43,280 nt of DNA from Mycoemilia scoparia (taxonomy: Eukaryota > Kickxellomycota > Kickxellomycetes > Kickxellales > Kickxellaceae): NCBI GenBank assembly GCA_027575805.1, contig JANBPU010000137.1:1-43280 (forward strand), written 5' to 3'. Position 1 is the first letter of the stretch. Every line of letters starts with the position of its first letter. The notes beneath the pieces are model-generated. The model had not been told where the DNA came from, did no database searches, and was given only the letters and a program-made list of their open reading frames with translations. Below, one piece after another: positions 31,413-42,829 of this stretch. Position numbers and translations under genes: made by a program.

Positions 31413-32856
31413 ATGCCACCACGTAAGTCAAGGTCCAAAAATTCTGCTCCCGTGACTCCAAGAAAAAGCACCAGAGCTTCTGCGCGCCTCAGTAGCAACA
31501 GAGTCAAGGACAGCGAAAGCCCCTCAACAGCCAGCGTTAGTAGCAGCAATAGTAGCAGCGCACATGAAATAGAGGCCCCCACTCCAAAAAGACCACAGAG
31601 AGCCAAGAGAAATGCTGCAGCGGATACTAAGCAAACACAGAATAAACGGAAAAGGGCTCGAGTTGTGGAGGACGAGAAGGAAGATGAGAGCGAAAGTGCC
31701 TCTGTTCAAAATAGCGGGGATGATATCGACGATGAAGAAGAAACAAGCACAGTTTCAACGCCCAAGTCACGCTCTACATCAAAGAAGTCACTCTCAACCA
31801 GTGTATCTCCTCCCCCTTCCCTGAAGAGTCAGAGCACCAAATCAAATAGGAAGAGCCTAGACTCCGAGGACATAGATATCATTGACAACGATGGTGTTGA
31901 AGAGGACGACGAGGTCAGTGACATTGAAGATATTAGCGATTCTGATATTGGTAAGTTATCTTTATGCCGAAATAGTGCTATAACCATGCTTATTTTCTAG
32001 TTATTAACACTCGTCTATGTTTTTTAAACTGGCCACGGGAATTTAGAAGCGTGAGTATATTCACTAGTCTCTATATACATATGTAACAAATATAACAGCA
32101 TTGTTTTTCTGACAAACAACGAATTATTTGTTTATTAGGAGCTTCCAGGGATCAACAACATCTCTATCAAATATGACGAGAAGACAGAGAGCAAAATTTA
32201 CAAACAATTACGAAGAGGAGCTTATTGAACTACCTGTTGGTAAGAAATTCGTACAGATTTCGTTGTTTTTGCAATACATTGTGGCCTTAAATTCTTTCTT
32301 TACTAGCCTTTAACACAATGCTGATCTTTTTATAGAATCAAAGAAGACGAAAAGATCAAAGGAAGAAGTTGCTCTCCAAAAATCTGAGCATGCTCGTCGA
32401 AGGAAATTCCAGAGTATCCAAAGGGCCGAGCAGCTAAAGAATGATACGATCAACAGACTCTTGAACAAACAGTCATCTAAGGGGCGAAACAAGGTTGCTG
32501 ATGACACTGAGTCTAAATCGACTGGAGATGAAGTTACTCCGCCATCTAAGCCGACAAAGATTCAGTACAAGTCAACTTTAAGACACTCCACAAAGTATTC
32601 TTCCAACACATCTAGGGCTAACGAGAAGGAGCTAGGAGCGGTCCCAGAGGTCTGTTTATCCTTGCCACACGGAGTAGAGATTAAGGACGTATTTCCAAAC
32701 ATTAATACTCAGACAAAGTACCCAGACCCTATACCAACATGCTCCGTTACTGGATGTGGTCAGACAAAACGGTACAATGTGGAAAGAGACGGCAGTCAGA
32801 GGATGTTTGCTTGTTCTTTGGGCCACTTCAAGCAACTCAAAGCCCAACCCTCATGA
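31413..32856 (+). CDS. INO80 chromatin-remodelling complex subunit, IES2/INO80B-like; 4 exons with possible microexon
   Basis: Exons 31413-31950, 32047-32050 (4 nt), 32139-32239 and 32336-32856 give 387 aa. An alternative (32001-32050, then 32149-32239) also stays open and gives 399 aa. The N-terminal half is Lys/Arg/Ser-rich and then acidic (about 100-180). MTRRQRAKF (about 193-201) begins the PAPA-1-like helical segment, continued by KKTKRSKEEVALQKSEHARRR (in pieces). The C-terminus carries a small zinc-finger-like motif with Cys350, Cys355, Cys374 and His378 (PTCSVTGCG ... FACSLGHFKQ). This combination is that of IES2/INO80B, which stimulates the INO80 remodeller. The start ATG follows a short leader and begins MPPRKSRSKN. 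Confidence 0.82.
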
Positions 32857-33215
32857 TTTTGCTATATCCCATCTTTCATACTTTTTTATTTATTTATTTT
32901 TTGCATTTGTCACTACTATTATTACTCTTATCATTATAATACGTATTTCACCTTGTGAATGTGTTTACTCAAACATTCAATAGGATATTCATTTCTGAAA
33001 CAATCGTCATCGAAATTTGATGCAAACCATCACAAATCCATTTTTGAAAGTATTAGCTGGGATACTAATCAAATCAGATCAACTGTATAAAAAGTTTCTA
33101 AGGCTTGAACAAAAAAACTTACCAATAAGTGGAAAATGGCCATTTTATTGATCTCTTGGTTCATCCTTGCTTTTTTTTTCGAATAACTATACAGCATTGA
33201 CTAATTCAAAACCAA
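32857..33215. other. Short AT-rich intergenic region
   Basis: This 359-nt interval lies between two plus-strand genes and presumably includes the promoter of the L1-domain gene. Nothing specific is seen. Confidence 0.45.
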
Positions 33216-34366
33216 ATGCTGGAACACGGTTTAGTGAGTGTTCTTTTCTCTATATGTTGCAATTTACTACTGTGCCCACACCGACTAATAAACTATATAC
33301 ATATGAATGTAAATGAATTTACAGGTATCAAAAGCTTCCAAAGCTTTGCTTAAATATGTCGAAGCCAGGCGTGAAAAGAAGGAATCAAATAACTTGCTAG
33401 AAGAGAGCGATGAGCTTGTTTATATCATAATCACAACCAAAAAATTCTCTGAAAAGACAGTGCACAAGCCTTCTCGAATGTAAGTACTATTGAAGTTCTG
33501 TATATTAACTATCAAAATTATTATCATTATAGACATTATTATGATAAATCATGATTAGAAGTCTTTTTGGGTCCAATTATTAAAAAAATTTATATATATA
33601 TATGTAATTATATAGTCCACTAAGACACCCAATTTTTGATACTGATACCGAAGTATGTCTAATCACAAAGGATCCTGCCTCAACATACAAGGAAAAGCTT
33701 GAAGAAGCCAACGTCGGTTTTGTCAAGGAAGTTGTTGGCATCTCTGAGCTACGCACAAAGTACAAATCATACGAAGCCAAGAGACTTTTGCTCACTTCCT
33801 ATGATCTCTTTTTAACCGACGATCGTGTTGTGAATTTTTTGCCTAAGCTTTTGGGCTCCAAGTTCTTTGAAAAGAAAAAGCTACCAGCAATGGTTAATCT
33901 TACAAAGCCTGATATTAAGAAGGAACTTGAAAAGGCACTTCACTCCACTTATCTCAATATTCCTGCTGGAACATGTGTCTCTGTAAAAATTGGTAAAACA
34001 TCGCAGAACTACAAAGATATAGCCGAAAACATTGAGCATGCAATTTCCTATATCGTTGATCGAATTCCTCGGAAGTGGAAGAACGTACAAGCAATCCATA
34101 TCAAGACCCCTGAATCTCTTTCTCTTCCTATCTATAATTCCCTTCCTGAGGCCCCACCAAAAATCGATATCAATGGCCCAGTCAACCTTAAGCATGAAAA
34201 AGCAAAAAGCGAGGAAGTTAAAGAGCCAGTTGTCAAAAAGTCGATTTCTACTCCAAAAGGAAGCAATGAAAAAGCCAAGCCAAAGAAAGCTACCATTACC
34301 AAGTCTGTCACAGGAACACCTGCTTCAGCAAAGAGATCTAGAGCCAAGAAATCGGCAAGGGTTTAG
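33216..34366 (+). CDS. Ribosomal L1 domain protein, RSL1D1/Cic1/Utp30-like; 3 exons
   Basis: Exons 33216-33233, 33325-33479 and 33616-34366 give 307 aa. The first exon encodes only six residues (MLEHGL) and ends at GTGAGT. The second begins VSKASKALLKYVEARREKK, typical of this family. The L1-like domain spans about residues 10-240, with LPLRHPI-type strand (PLRHPIFDTDTEVCLI), FLTDDRVVNFLPKLLGSKFFEKKKLPAMVNL and VKIGKTSQNYKDIAENIEHAI. The C-terminal 60 residues are Lys/Ser-rich and unstructured. Proteins of this family are nucleolar and act in pre-ribosome assembly: Cic1 and RSL1D1 in the 60S path, Utp30 in the 90S particle. I cannot choose among them by sight. Confidence 0.85.
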
Positions 34367-34589
34367 ATTATTTTCTTTATTGGTGTTTTATTTCTTTTGC
34401 TTCTACATCCATTAATTGAAGACTCCAAGTTAGTCTTCTATGACAAAAATAAATGTCAAAACTTATTATTATTGCTATTGCTATTTAAATATATCTATTT
34501 GTGAGTTTAAAGCTTATTTATATAGTCAAGTTACATACGACCTTAGGCAAAAAGAGCCATATGAATTGCATGTTGAATCCCCTGCGTCT

Positions 34590-34646
34590 GGGCCAAAATC
34601 TGAGGACTCATTTCTGCTTATCATACATCTAATGACTAGTGAAATA
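34590..34646 (+). repeat. Second dispersed repeat, copy 2
   Basis: This is the partner of 27253-27307, sharing CAAAATC-GAGGAC-CATTTCTGC and then ACAT..AAT.ACTA.TGAAAT. It lies 224 nt downstream of the L1-domain gene stop and directly abuts element copy B. Confidence 0.65.
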
Positions 34647-34650
34647 CCAC

Positions 34651-34773
34651 CATATGTGTCATGATTTTTGAAGGGTACATTTTGGTGGTAGGCAATTATA
34701 GGGGCAATCACAGTCAAATGGATGTCGGGTTTTACTAGGAAACATTTGCCCTTCAAAAAAACACTCTCATATA
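34651..34773 (+). repeat. Dispersed inverted-repeat element, copy B
   Basis: A 123-bp copy. The left end is CATATGTGTCATGATTTTTG followed by AAGGGTAC. The right end is GCCCTTCAAAAAAACACTCT followed by CATATA. The core TTATAGGGGCAATCACAGTC is nearly identical to copy A. It starts 285 nt downstream of a stop codon, in the sense of that gene. Confidence 0.78.
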
Positions 34774-35179
34774 CTAATTTTTAACATTAGCTTTATTTAA
34801 GCATGGCATTAAGATTTTAAAAATTCCAAAATAGTTAATGATGTTGACGCTCATTTTCGTTTTAGAATTAAAAAAATCAAAGCTCTAAACAAATGGTTGT
34901 GATTGGCTGTAAGTGTTTATCCCACAGATTTCATTACAGACCATCAAAGCCTCACTGCTGTTGATCATACATTTATGCTAGCCCATGTAAAGAACAAAAT
35001 AGATACAAAGATTAAAGCATTTCAACTACACTGTTTTCTATTCCTTTTAATATTTTGCAAGATATATATATATCTATCTATAAATCTAATTTGACAACTA
35101 ACATTTCTATCGCCCTTTCTTAACCATTTTGCGAGTTTTCTGATAATTTTGACGAAATAAATACTGGTTCATAAAGAAA

Positions 35180-37497
35180 ATGAACAATTGGGGCAGAAGA
35201 ACAACAATGGGCCCTGGTGCCACAGGTGGCAGTGGAATTCCCCAGCCCTCAATGCTAAGAAATTCTAGACTTTCAATGGCACCCGGTGGTCTGGGTCAGA
35301 TAGCGCCAGGAACGATTAGGAGAAACAATAAAAGGCTTGATCCCGATGCAATTGCAACACCGGCAATGAATAGAGGTTGGAATAACCATGGTGAGGTGGG
35401 TGCTGGACCTATGTCCCAACTCAGGAATCCAGGAACTGTTAATAGACTTCCAACCCAAACACCAGCAAATAAGCAAAACCGGTAAGCTTTTTTATTCCGT
35501 AAATCAATATATATATATATATGTATAAGGAGATATGATATAAACTAATGGCAATGAAAATGCAATGGTATATAATAATCTGTTTCTCTAATCATATATA
35601 GACGAACAAGTGTTTTCCAAAGTTCGAGACGACAGTCAGTTGGCATGGGAATATTAGGATCAACAAAAAAGACTAAAGTAGTTGACCCACGCCCATTAAA
35701 GACCAAGCAGTTCAGAGATCATGCCAAAGAGGTTCTTGGGAATTTCTTGAGGAGTTCTGGGTATCCTGGTGTGCTAGGCCCAAAAACACTGGATAGTCCC
35801 AGTCAAAGAGAATTTAGAGAAATATTTACATTCTTGTATGGCAAAATTGATCCTCGATACCAATTTCAACAAAAATTCGAAAGTGATGTCTTTGAAATTT
35901 TGAGATCGATAAGGTAAGACTCTGGTACATAACAAAACTATGCTGGGATTTAGGAATATTATAATTATAAGCATATTGTATGTGTATTAATCAATGTAGA
36001 TATCCATATCATGACGATATATCGAAAACCAGTGTAACTGTCCCAGGAATAGACAAACACTGGGTCAAGTTTTTGGCTTTGTTCTTGTGGATGATCGAAT
36101 TGATTCAATACGTTCAGCAATTAGAAGCCCATGAATTTGATGATACGCCACAAGAAGGCGAAGACATGAATCAGTTTGCTGAAAAGGCATTTTATCAGTA
36201 CTTGAAGCAGACTTATCCTATATGGCTGGCCGGCAGTGATGAAACGACAGAGTTTGAAGATCATTTAGCTGAGCAGCTAGGTAAGACACCATTTTAATTA
36301 AAAAAAGGCACAATTTGTGCGGATTAGTAATTGCAAATTTAGCTCATTTGATAAATTTATTATTATACTATAGATGGAATGAACTCCAGTGTAGTAAAGG
36401 GAAATGAAGAAGCCGAACAGACCTATAGTAAGCTGGAACAAGAGTTACATCAGCTACACTCTACAGAACCACCACTGGTCAAGGCAGAGCGAGAAAAAGC
36501 CAATCTGATGTCTGACAAGGTAAAGATGAGTGACTATATCCACAAGATCGAGCTAAGGCGGCAGAAGCAAACCGACAGAGTTAATCGTCTAAGAGATAGT
36601 TTAGAAACCATAAATCGGGATATTGAAGACTTTATAAAAGGACGAAGCGAAGTCAAAGCAATAGTTGACTCCCAGCCCATATCAACCCAAGATGTAGACA
36701 GGATGCAAGCCGAACAAGAGCAGTTGAGTAATACGCTAGAGGGCATTCAAGTCAAGATCCAAGAGGCCGAGAAAGTCACATATGGCCAAGAGATGAAAGT
36801 TCAGCAAATTCTTGATAACGTTGACAATAGTGTTCAGGAATATTCGACACTGGCATATAATTTGGGGCTCCTGACAAGCAGTGATGATTATGAAGGTGGC
36901 GATGATGCCAAAAAACAGAACAGTTCAGGAAATGAAAAACTCAATTTCAGACTCAAGATCAACCACTACACTGATGATCCATCCCAAATGGCATCTGTGG
37001 ATCTACGAAACAAAGTCAGGCCAGCTTTACAAAAGATGCGAGAAGATAAGCTCAAACAGCTCAGGGAAACAAGGACGAAAATAATCGAGGAGAGTGAGCG
37101 GGCAGAGCAACTGGCAGAGACCAAACAGGATCTTGAAGAGCAGATTGCAGAACTAGATGGCCAAGTTCAAAGAAAGCAACAGCAATATCAGGACACGCGT
37201 ATGCTAAGGATGGCTGAGAACAAATCAATGATGCAGCAGATTGAGCAGCTCGATGTTGACATTGCGGCGATGCGTAAGGAGGTCCAGGAATCTGAACTCC
37301 ATCTCCAAGCATTGGTAGCGCATACAGAGTCAGAATGGGATATGGTCAGGCGAGGCAATGAGCAGCGGAGGAAGGAAGTGACAGAAGAAGTTGTAAATAC
37401 TGTGGACGATGTTTTGCAAATGTCTTCACATGTTCAACAGCGGCTCAGAGAGCTTAAAGAATTAGTTGACGCAGATGCCCAGATAACTGAATATTAG
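35180..37497 (+). CDS. NDC80: Kinetochore protein NDC80 (HEC1); 4 exons
   Basis: Exons 35180-35481, 35602-35913, 36000-36280 and 36374-37497 give 672 aa, the usual size for the family. The N-terminal 125 residues are a basic disordered tail rich in Arg, Gly and Pro; in NDC80 this tail binds microtubules and is an Aurora B target. The calponin-homology domain covers about 130-265, with DPRPLKTKQFRD, YPGVLGPKTLDSPSQREF, YHDDISKTSVTVPGIDKHW and LALFLWMIELIQYVQQLE. From about 300 on the protein is coiled coil (QTYSKLEQELHQLHSTEPP and others), as required for pairing with NUF2. All three introns (120, 86 and 93 nt) are GT-AG and keep frame. Confidence 0.94.
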
Positions 37498-38216
37498 TAG
37501 AGGTTCACCAATTTATAGTTTTAATATTTTCTGTTTAATATCACAAGTTTAATGTTATTTTAGATGATTATCCATGTTCTTGCTGTTACCCAAACATTAA
37601 AATTCTGCATGAGTAGCTGGAAATTTTGGTGGTTATGATGCAATGTTGTTTACATTATGGATGTGGTAGCACATAGCCAGCACAATTAAAGACCAGATTA
37701 GATACAAATGGTTGAAAGGATGGTAAGGCTATGGATGATGATTTGCAAAAAGCCAAGCCTTGTAAACACACCAGCATCCTCTTGGCTGCGCAAGATTACC
37801 CAGGGTTAAAGAAAATTCCATAAACCATTCTGGATTTATTCTTTCTCTTGTTGGATACTAAACTGGTTGGGGAGCTGCTAGCCAAAGTATGCATAAAGTT
37901 TCAGCTTTCTTTGCACTTTTTGGGATGGAGTGCGAAATAAGAATTTGAAGCAATGACAGCAGCTTTTAATATGGGCTGTGTACGACTATTTAAAAACAAA
38001 GGCCGTAATTTTAAACTTTACAGACAGAGCCAAGAATAGCGACTACTGTAGACAGAATAAATCAAAGGCTGGTTCAAACCAAGGACTTTATAGTTGCTCC
38101 TTTCACAGAATTCTATCCTTCTTCTTGGCTGTTTATCATCTTTGCTCTTACACATACCTTTTCTTTTCTTTTCTCTTCTCTTTTCCACTCACTATATTCC
38201 AATCAATATAACCTTA
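37498..38216. other. Intergenic region upstream of the M50B-like gene
   Basis: This 719-nt stretch between two plus-strand genes includes a pyrimidine-rich segment just before the next start (38140-38200), a common fungal promoter/5' UTR feature. No gene or RNA is recognised. Confidence 0.45.
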
Positions 38217-39282
38217 ATGGCACCAACACCTACGCAAATACTAACATCCTCGTTAATGGTAGCTGTTCGAGGGCTTCTATTTGAACAAGACAGTAACGGA
38301 AACGGATTTGGAGAGCCCAATTTCTTTAAACGCCAGCAAGACACGTCGTCAAATGACCAACAAAACACAAGTATCAAAAGCAGGCTAACGCCGACAAAGG
38401 ACCAGAAAATCACACTTGGAATTGCTGTTGGCTATTTCTTTGCAATTCTTATTCTTTGGCACATTCCCTATGTTAAGGAAATACTGAAGCCTTTCAAGGT
38501 TAGTGTAAATAGCTATAGTAGCGACAATAATAGTAAAAATAGAACATTTGTCTATGCTTTGTTCCTCATCATATGTGTGGTTCATGCTTACTGCACAAAT
38601 ATCCATGTCACGCACTACTTGCCAATGTCAGCATTTCTTGATACACGCAGCAAGGGATTCTAACCGTAATTGTTACTATTGTTGTCTTTATACATACTAG
38701 CTTGTGACCGTTGCCTTGCACGAGTTTGGGCACGCCATTACCTGCCTTCTGACCTGCGGGAAGGTTGAGGGAATTGAGATTAATCCAGATGAGGGAGGCG
38801 TGACGAGGATGAGAGGCGGTGTTGAGTGGTGTACTCTCCCAGCTGGCTACCTTGGTTCTTCGTTGATCGGAGCAGTCATGGTCTTTGCTGGATTCAACAT
38901 TCTCGCTTCCAAAATTGTATCTGTTTTTCTAGCTGTGTGTCTGGTGGCCATCCTTTACTGGGCTGGTAACTGGCTTACCAGGATCCTGACTGTGCTATTC
39001 GTGGGATTGATTATTGGGCTATGGTTTACTCCAAAGGGCGTCGGTCTCAAATACTTTGTCTTGTTTATGGGCGTTATGTCGTGTATGTATAGTCTTTGGG
39101 ACATCATTGATGATCTTGTGCTCAGAAAGGTCAATTCAAGCGATGCCACGCGGTTCGCCAAGAAACTACATTGCTCTGCTCATCTTTGTGGCGTGTTCTG
39201 GTTCTTGATATCAGCCGTTTTCTTTGCTGCTGCCATTATTCTTGGAATTGTAGCCTTTAAGGATGACGGTAGCAATTCATAA
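38217..39282 (+). CDS. Peptidase M50B-like membrane protein; 2 exons
   Basis: Exons 38217-38498 and 38701-39282 give 287 aa; the 202-nt intron is the longest in the window. The first exon encodes a polar N-terminus and one transmembrane segment (about 68-85, LGIAVGYFFAILILWHI). The second begins LVTVALHEFGHAITCLLTCG, which holds the HExxH zinc-binding motif (His101, Glu102, His105). GGVTRMRGG and LPAGYLGSSLIGA follow, as in the M50B-like family found in many fungi and plants. About five further membrane segments run to the C-terminus. Its substrate is unknown; site-2-protease-like activity is inferred from the motif, and the typical second metal ligand cannot be confirmed by eye. Confidence 0.85.
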
Positions 39283-41080
39283 GCATCGAAAATATAAGAG
39301 TAATCCATAAACAACGGTACTTGTAATATCCTGATGACTTACGTTGGATGCTCATGTGGATCATGATTTTTGAAGGGTACCTTTTGGTGGCTGTCAATGA
39401 TTAAAGAGGCAATCCCAGTTGATTATGAAACATTCACCCTCCAAAAACAATCTCCCAATATACGAGATCAGTTTAACCTAACAATTAAGACACCCAATCA
39501 TCCATCAACCCTTTCCCTTGCTTGTTCATTTACCTAATTACTCATTTTATCAGTTTAATTTGTATCACTTGGTGTCCATAAATGTTTTTTCACCAGCTAT
39601 TAGGCATAAAAAGCCCCACGAAATTATTACCAAAAATTATAATAAAAGTACATGCAGACAAACAGAAGAAATAGCAAGAATAAGTAATAGCTAGTCCAGT
39701 AATCATGAAACCACAATAATAATACATACATACATTCAAGAGAAAAGTCAGCTTCACACCATCCCTGAAAAAGCTCTCAGCATACATCAAAACTCCTCAA
39801 ATTTAAAAAACTATTTATCAAATCTATGGTATATTATTCTGAGATACATCCACAGCCATTCTGTGACTGATCAGTAGTGAAACTCGGCCAAATACAATTC
39901 ATACACCAGTTCTAATCTCTCTATTACATCCATGGCTGCCATTAAGTAGCAAGAATTAGCTCATTATGCTGTTGATACATCTGGCTATTGTTAAAGATGC
40001 ACGGTGTGTTGTTTTAATTATACTTGCCGCAGCGTCCGATTTAGAGAAGGGCATGCAGCTGTAGCAGCAAGACCAGCTGATCCTCTCCACTCAAGTGCAG
40101 GCGTTGCCAAATGTCTTTCACAAGGAAACCACTGGTGGTGGCTGACAAGGAATGATGGTGCAAGATGGGTAATCAGCGCTGTGGTCAGCTACATATCCCC
40201 CTGCCCCTTTGCAGCTGGATAGACTAAAGATCGATAAGCGGCAAAATGGAAAGCAAAAAAGCCGCCTCATCTTTTCTGATTCTTGTTATTTTTAAACTTC
40301 TCGGGCTTGCGCTCGAGCCTGGTTTTCTCCACAAAACCGCGCCCTTATTCTTGCACATACTCTGTTATGTCCAGCCTGCCACTGTGTAAAGGGCATGCTG
40401 ATTAATCTCGAGCTGGAACCTCTAATCTCCGAGGTTTGGGGTCAGTGCGTGTGACCCATTTGACGTTTCAATGCTGGTATCCTTTGTATGTGACAGGCTG
40501 GGTCGATCCGTGATTAGCCGCCCTCATTCCAGACCTCGTTTTAACTCTTTTATTCTTGCATCTGACGTTTGGTCACTGCTTTACATACTTCAATACCTTT
40601 TCATTCTTTAACTTTCATTTACATCCCACACGTACACATACCTATACATATATCCTGAATCACGGGCAGTGGCTTATTCCTTGCCCAAAATCTTTCTTTT
40701 TTTGATTTGAATTGGTTATTTGTTTTTACACACCTGTTTTTTAAAGCACTATTGCAAACTGCTTGATTGATTATTCTTCCCGGAAATTTGATAGGTTGGC
40801 GCCGAGTGGTGCTTGCTTCCCTCCACTTTGCACGCCTGTGGTTTCTGATTTAAGATACTTCTGCTTCACTTGTGGTCTTTGTAAACTTTTCAATCCCCTT
40901 GCCTGTTATCTCCCCTACGTTTAGTAATTGTTCCATTTCTCTTTCAATTCCTCACCAATATTTTTTCCTGAAACAGCGTTTGTGTACCATTTGACAGCAA
41001 ACATCATACTCAACTACGTGTACGTACTTATATATCCTCTGCGTTGAACAGCGCACTTATTGAGTAATTTGGTCCATGAA
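39283..41080. other. 1.8-kb gene-free region upstream of the PTC7-like gene
   Basis: The largest gap in the window. It contains repeat copy C (39353-39461) near its left end. From about 40020 to 40530 the composition is visibly less AT-rich than the flanks. A 72-codon frame (40004-40222) has no domain. The stretch from 40560 to 41040 is pyrimidine-rich on the plus strand, consistent with a long promoter or 5' leader. Confidence 0.5.
39353..39461 (+). repeat. Dispersed inverted-repeat element, copy C
   Basis: A diverged copy. The left end is CATGTGGATCATGATTTTTG then AAGGGTACCTTTTGGTGGC, the right end ACCCTCCAAAAACAATCTCC. The centre has TTAAAGAGGCAATCCCAG in place of the usual core. It begins 71 nt downstream of the M50B-like stop, in gene sense. 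Confidence 0.72.
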
Positions 41081-42829
41081 ATGCCCACTGTTTTAGAAAG
41101 GAGTAGCCTACGCATAATTCGCAAACTCTACCTTCGCCACCAGCGGTTTGCTACTGCACTATGCCAGTCATTGCGAAATTCCTCGGGCGCTTTACTCAAA
41201 AACACAACAGAATCTTACTATGCCCTGTTTGGCACCATAAGCCCCACACCATCTCTGTCGCGGTTATTTGCTGGAGAAAGCATGATATATCCCCTACCAT
41301 CGACGCCAGGATTGTCAGGGGCTGATGGCCTGTTGAAACTATGGACTTTTGGCACTGGCTTTAATCACCAAGACTTGTTAACATGGCTAAAGAGGTATTC
41401 AACTTCTTCATCATCATCGATACATAATAGCGCCCACCAACGCTTTCAGTTTTCAGGAGGCGATGGGATTATTTTGCCTCCAGGATTGTCTCTCAATGCC
41501 AGAAAGTTTCATACGCATACCAGGGCTAGTTGTCCAGCCGCATTGACAAATACTCCCTCAGCGAAAGGCTTAGGGGCTGACGAAGATAACAAGACGGATT
41601 ATACCAAATCCTTTTCTGCGGCTGGCAATTCCTCTACATCTTCAAAGTCAGCATACGAAATATATGGATCAGGGGGTGGAGGAGGTAATCAGTGGTCCTC
41701 ATATTCAAAGAAATCAAAACCAACTAGCTACATGTTTTCCCATTCGGCTGCCGGAATCCCAAAAAATGCCAGTAAAATACCGATAAACCAGGGGAATACC
41801 GTTCTGGACGATTCGGGCGAGCCCGAATTATCTACAGGGTCTGGAGAGGACGCATTCTTTCACCGTAGCGATGCCATGGGCGTAGCTGACGGTGTTGGAG
41901 GATGGGCTGGAGACTCCAAAGCAAATGCTGGACTTTTTGCCCGCCGGCTGATGCACCACGCTCACGAAGAAATTGCTAGGTTTGATGATTTTGACGACGA
42001 GATGTTTGTTCGCTATGCCGAGGCCTCTCCTGTAGAGATCCTGCGCCAAGCCTACGAAAATACACTTGAGGATTTTAGAAGTCTTGACCTCAAGGGGTCT
42101 TCGACGGCATGTATTGTGCTTCTTCGGGATGATGAACTCCGGGTGGCAAACCTTGGTGATTGTGGTCTGACTGTGGTTAGGCATGGTGACATGATCTTCC
42201 GAACGGAAGAACAGCAGCATTCTTTCAACTTCCCCTATCAACTTGGAACTGGAAAGCATTCGGACAAGCCCACTGACGCCCAAATATTCCGACTCAAGGT
42301 TCGGAAAGGAGATATAATCATTGTTGGCTCTGATGGTCTATTTGACAATCTGTTTGATGAGGATATCCTTGAGGAAGTTAATAGGCTGCTTCCACCAGTC
42401 TATAGAGCTGAAGGTGGTCCAAAACTCAAGGTTCATTATAGCGACGACGCTGCTCGCTCTCATTCACTTGCAGAAAGCACTGCCGAGGGTGAAGATGATG
42501 TTGACGGTGGTAGTTCCAGCCGCAATACCAAATTTTCAGATGCAATTGACAAAAAGGCAAGCGCCCCAGCCGTAGCACCAGATCCACATCAGGCTCGGGC
42601 TCGACTAGGATTTTCGCTTCCTCAGTTCCACATTGACCCCAAAGCAATTAGCGATGCTATTGCCTATCGGGCAAAGTATGTGAGCGAAGAAAGCCGCTAT
42701 GTCTCAAGTCCTTTCCAGACCCGTGCCATTCAGGAAGGACTTTACTATCAGGGCGGCAAAAAGGACGATATCAGCGTGGTTGTGGCTATAATTACTGATT
42801 TAGAAGATAGCCCAGACCGTCGCTTATAG
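41081..42829 (+). CDS. PTC7: PTC7-like PP2C-family protein phosphatase, probably mitochondrial
   Basis: One exon of 582 aa from the first ATG. The N-terminus (MPTVLERSSLRIIRKLYLRH) is basic and amphipathic, as for a mitochondrial presequence. Residues 20-245 are low-complexity Ser/Gly/Asn-rich. The PP2C core begins GEDAFFHRSDAMGVADGVGG (about 254-273), with metal-binding acidic residues. It continues GSSTACIVLL, LRVANLGDCGLTV, FPYQLGTG, VGSDGLFDNLFDEDI (about 414-428) and ends with GGKKDDISVVVAII. In yeast, PTC7 dephosphorylates the coenzyme Q factor COQ7 and promotes ubiquinone synthesis. The core is split by a Ser/Asp-rich insertion (about 465-500) before the last conserved block. An upstream extension of the frame has no ATG. 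Confidence 0.9.
   Translation: MPTVLERSSLRIIRKLYLRHQRFATALCQSLRNSSGALLKNTTESYYALFGTISPTPSLSRLFAGESMIYPLPSTPGLSGADGLLKLWTFGTGFNHQDLLTWLKRYSTSSSSSIHNSAHQRFQFSGGDGIILPPGLSLNARKFHTHTRASCPAALTNTPSAKGLGADEDNKTDYTKSFSAAGNSSTSSKSAYEIYGSGGGGGNQWSSYSKKSKPTSYMFSHSAAGIPKNASKIPINQGNTVLDDSGEPELSTGSGEDAFFHRSDAMGVADGVGGWAGDSKANAGLFARRLMHHAHEEIARFDDFDDEMFVRYAEASPVEILRQAYENTLEDFRSLDLKGSSTACIVLLRDDELRVANLGDCGLTVVRHGDMIFRTEEQQHSFNFPYQLGTGKHSDKPTDAQIFRLKVRKGDIIIVGSDGLFDNLFDEDILEEVNRLLPPVYRAEGGPKLKVHYSDDAARSHSLAESTAEGEDDVDGGSSSRNTKFSDAIDKKASAPAVAPDPHQARARLGFSLPQFHIDPKAISDAIAYRAKYVSEESRYVSSPFQTRAIQEGLYYQGGKKDDISVVVAIITDLEDSPDRRL

Larger units (their letters stand above)
34367..35179. other. Gene-free interval with two adjacent repeat types
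   Basis: This 813-nt region between two plus-strand genes holds the second repeat type at 34590-34646 and, four bases on, inverted-repeat element copy B (34651-34773). A frame at 34903-35094 has no signature. Confidence 0.5.

Noticed and set aside
31379..31709. Leu/Ser-rich minus-strand frames opposite the IES2-like exon 1
   Set aside because: Shadow of a Ser/Lys-rich coding exon; no independent support.
37725..37830. Possible C/D-box snoRNA starting at ATGATGA (about 37735)
   Set aside because: No D box (CTGA) at a suitable distance and no terminal stem.
38055..38090. tRNA B-box-like GGTTCAAACC
   Set aside because: No pairing T-arm and no A box or acceptor stem upstream.
40004..40222. 72-codon plus-strand frame in the long gap
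   Set aside because: No signature; likely chance in a less AT-rich block.
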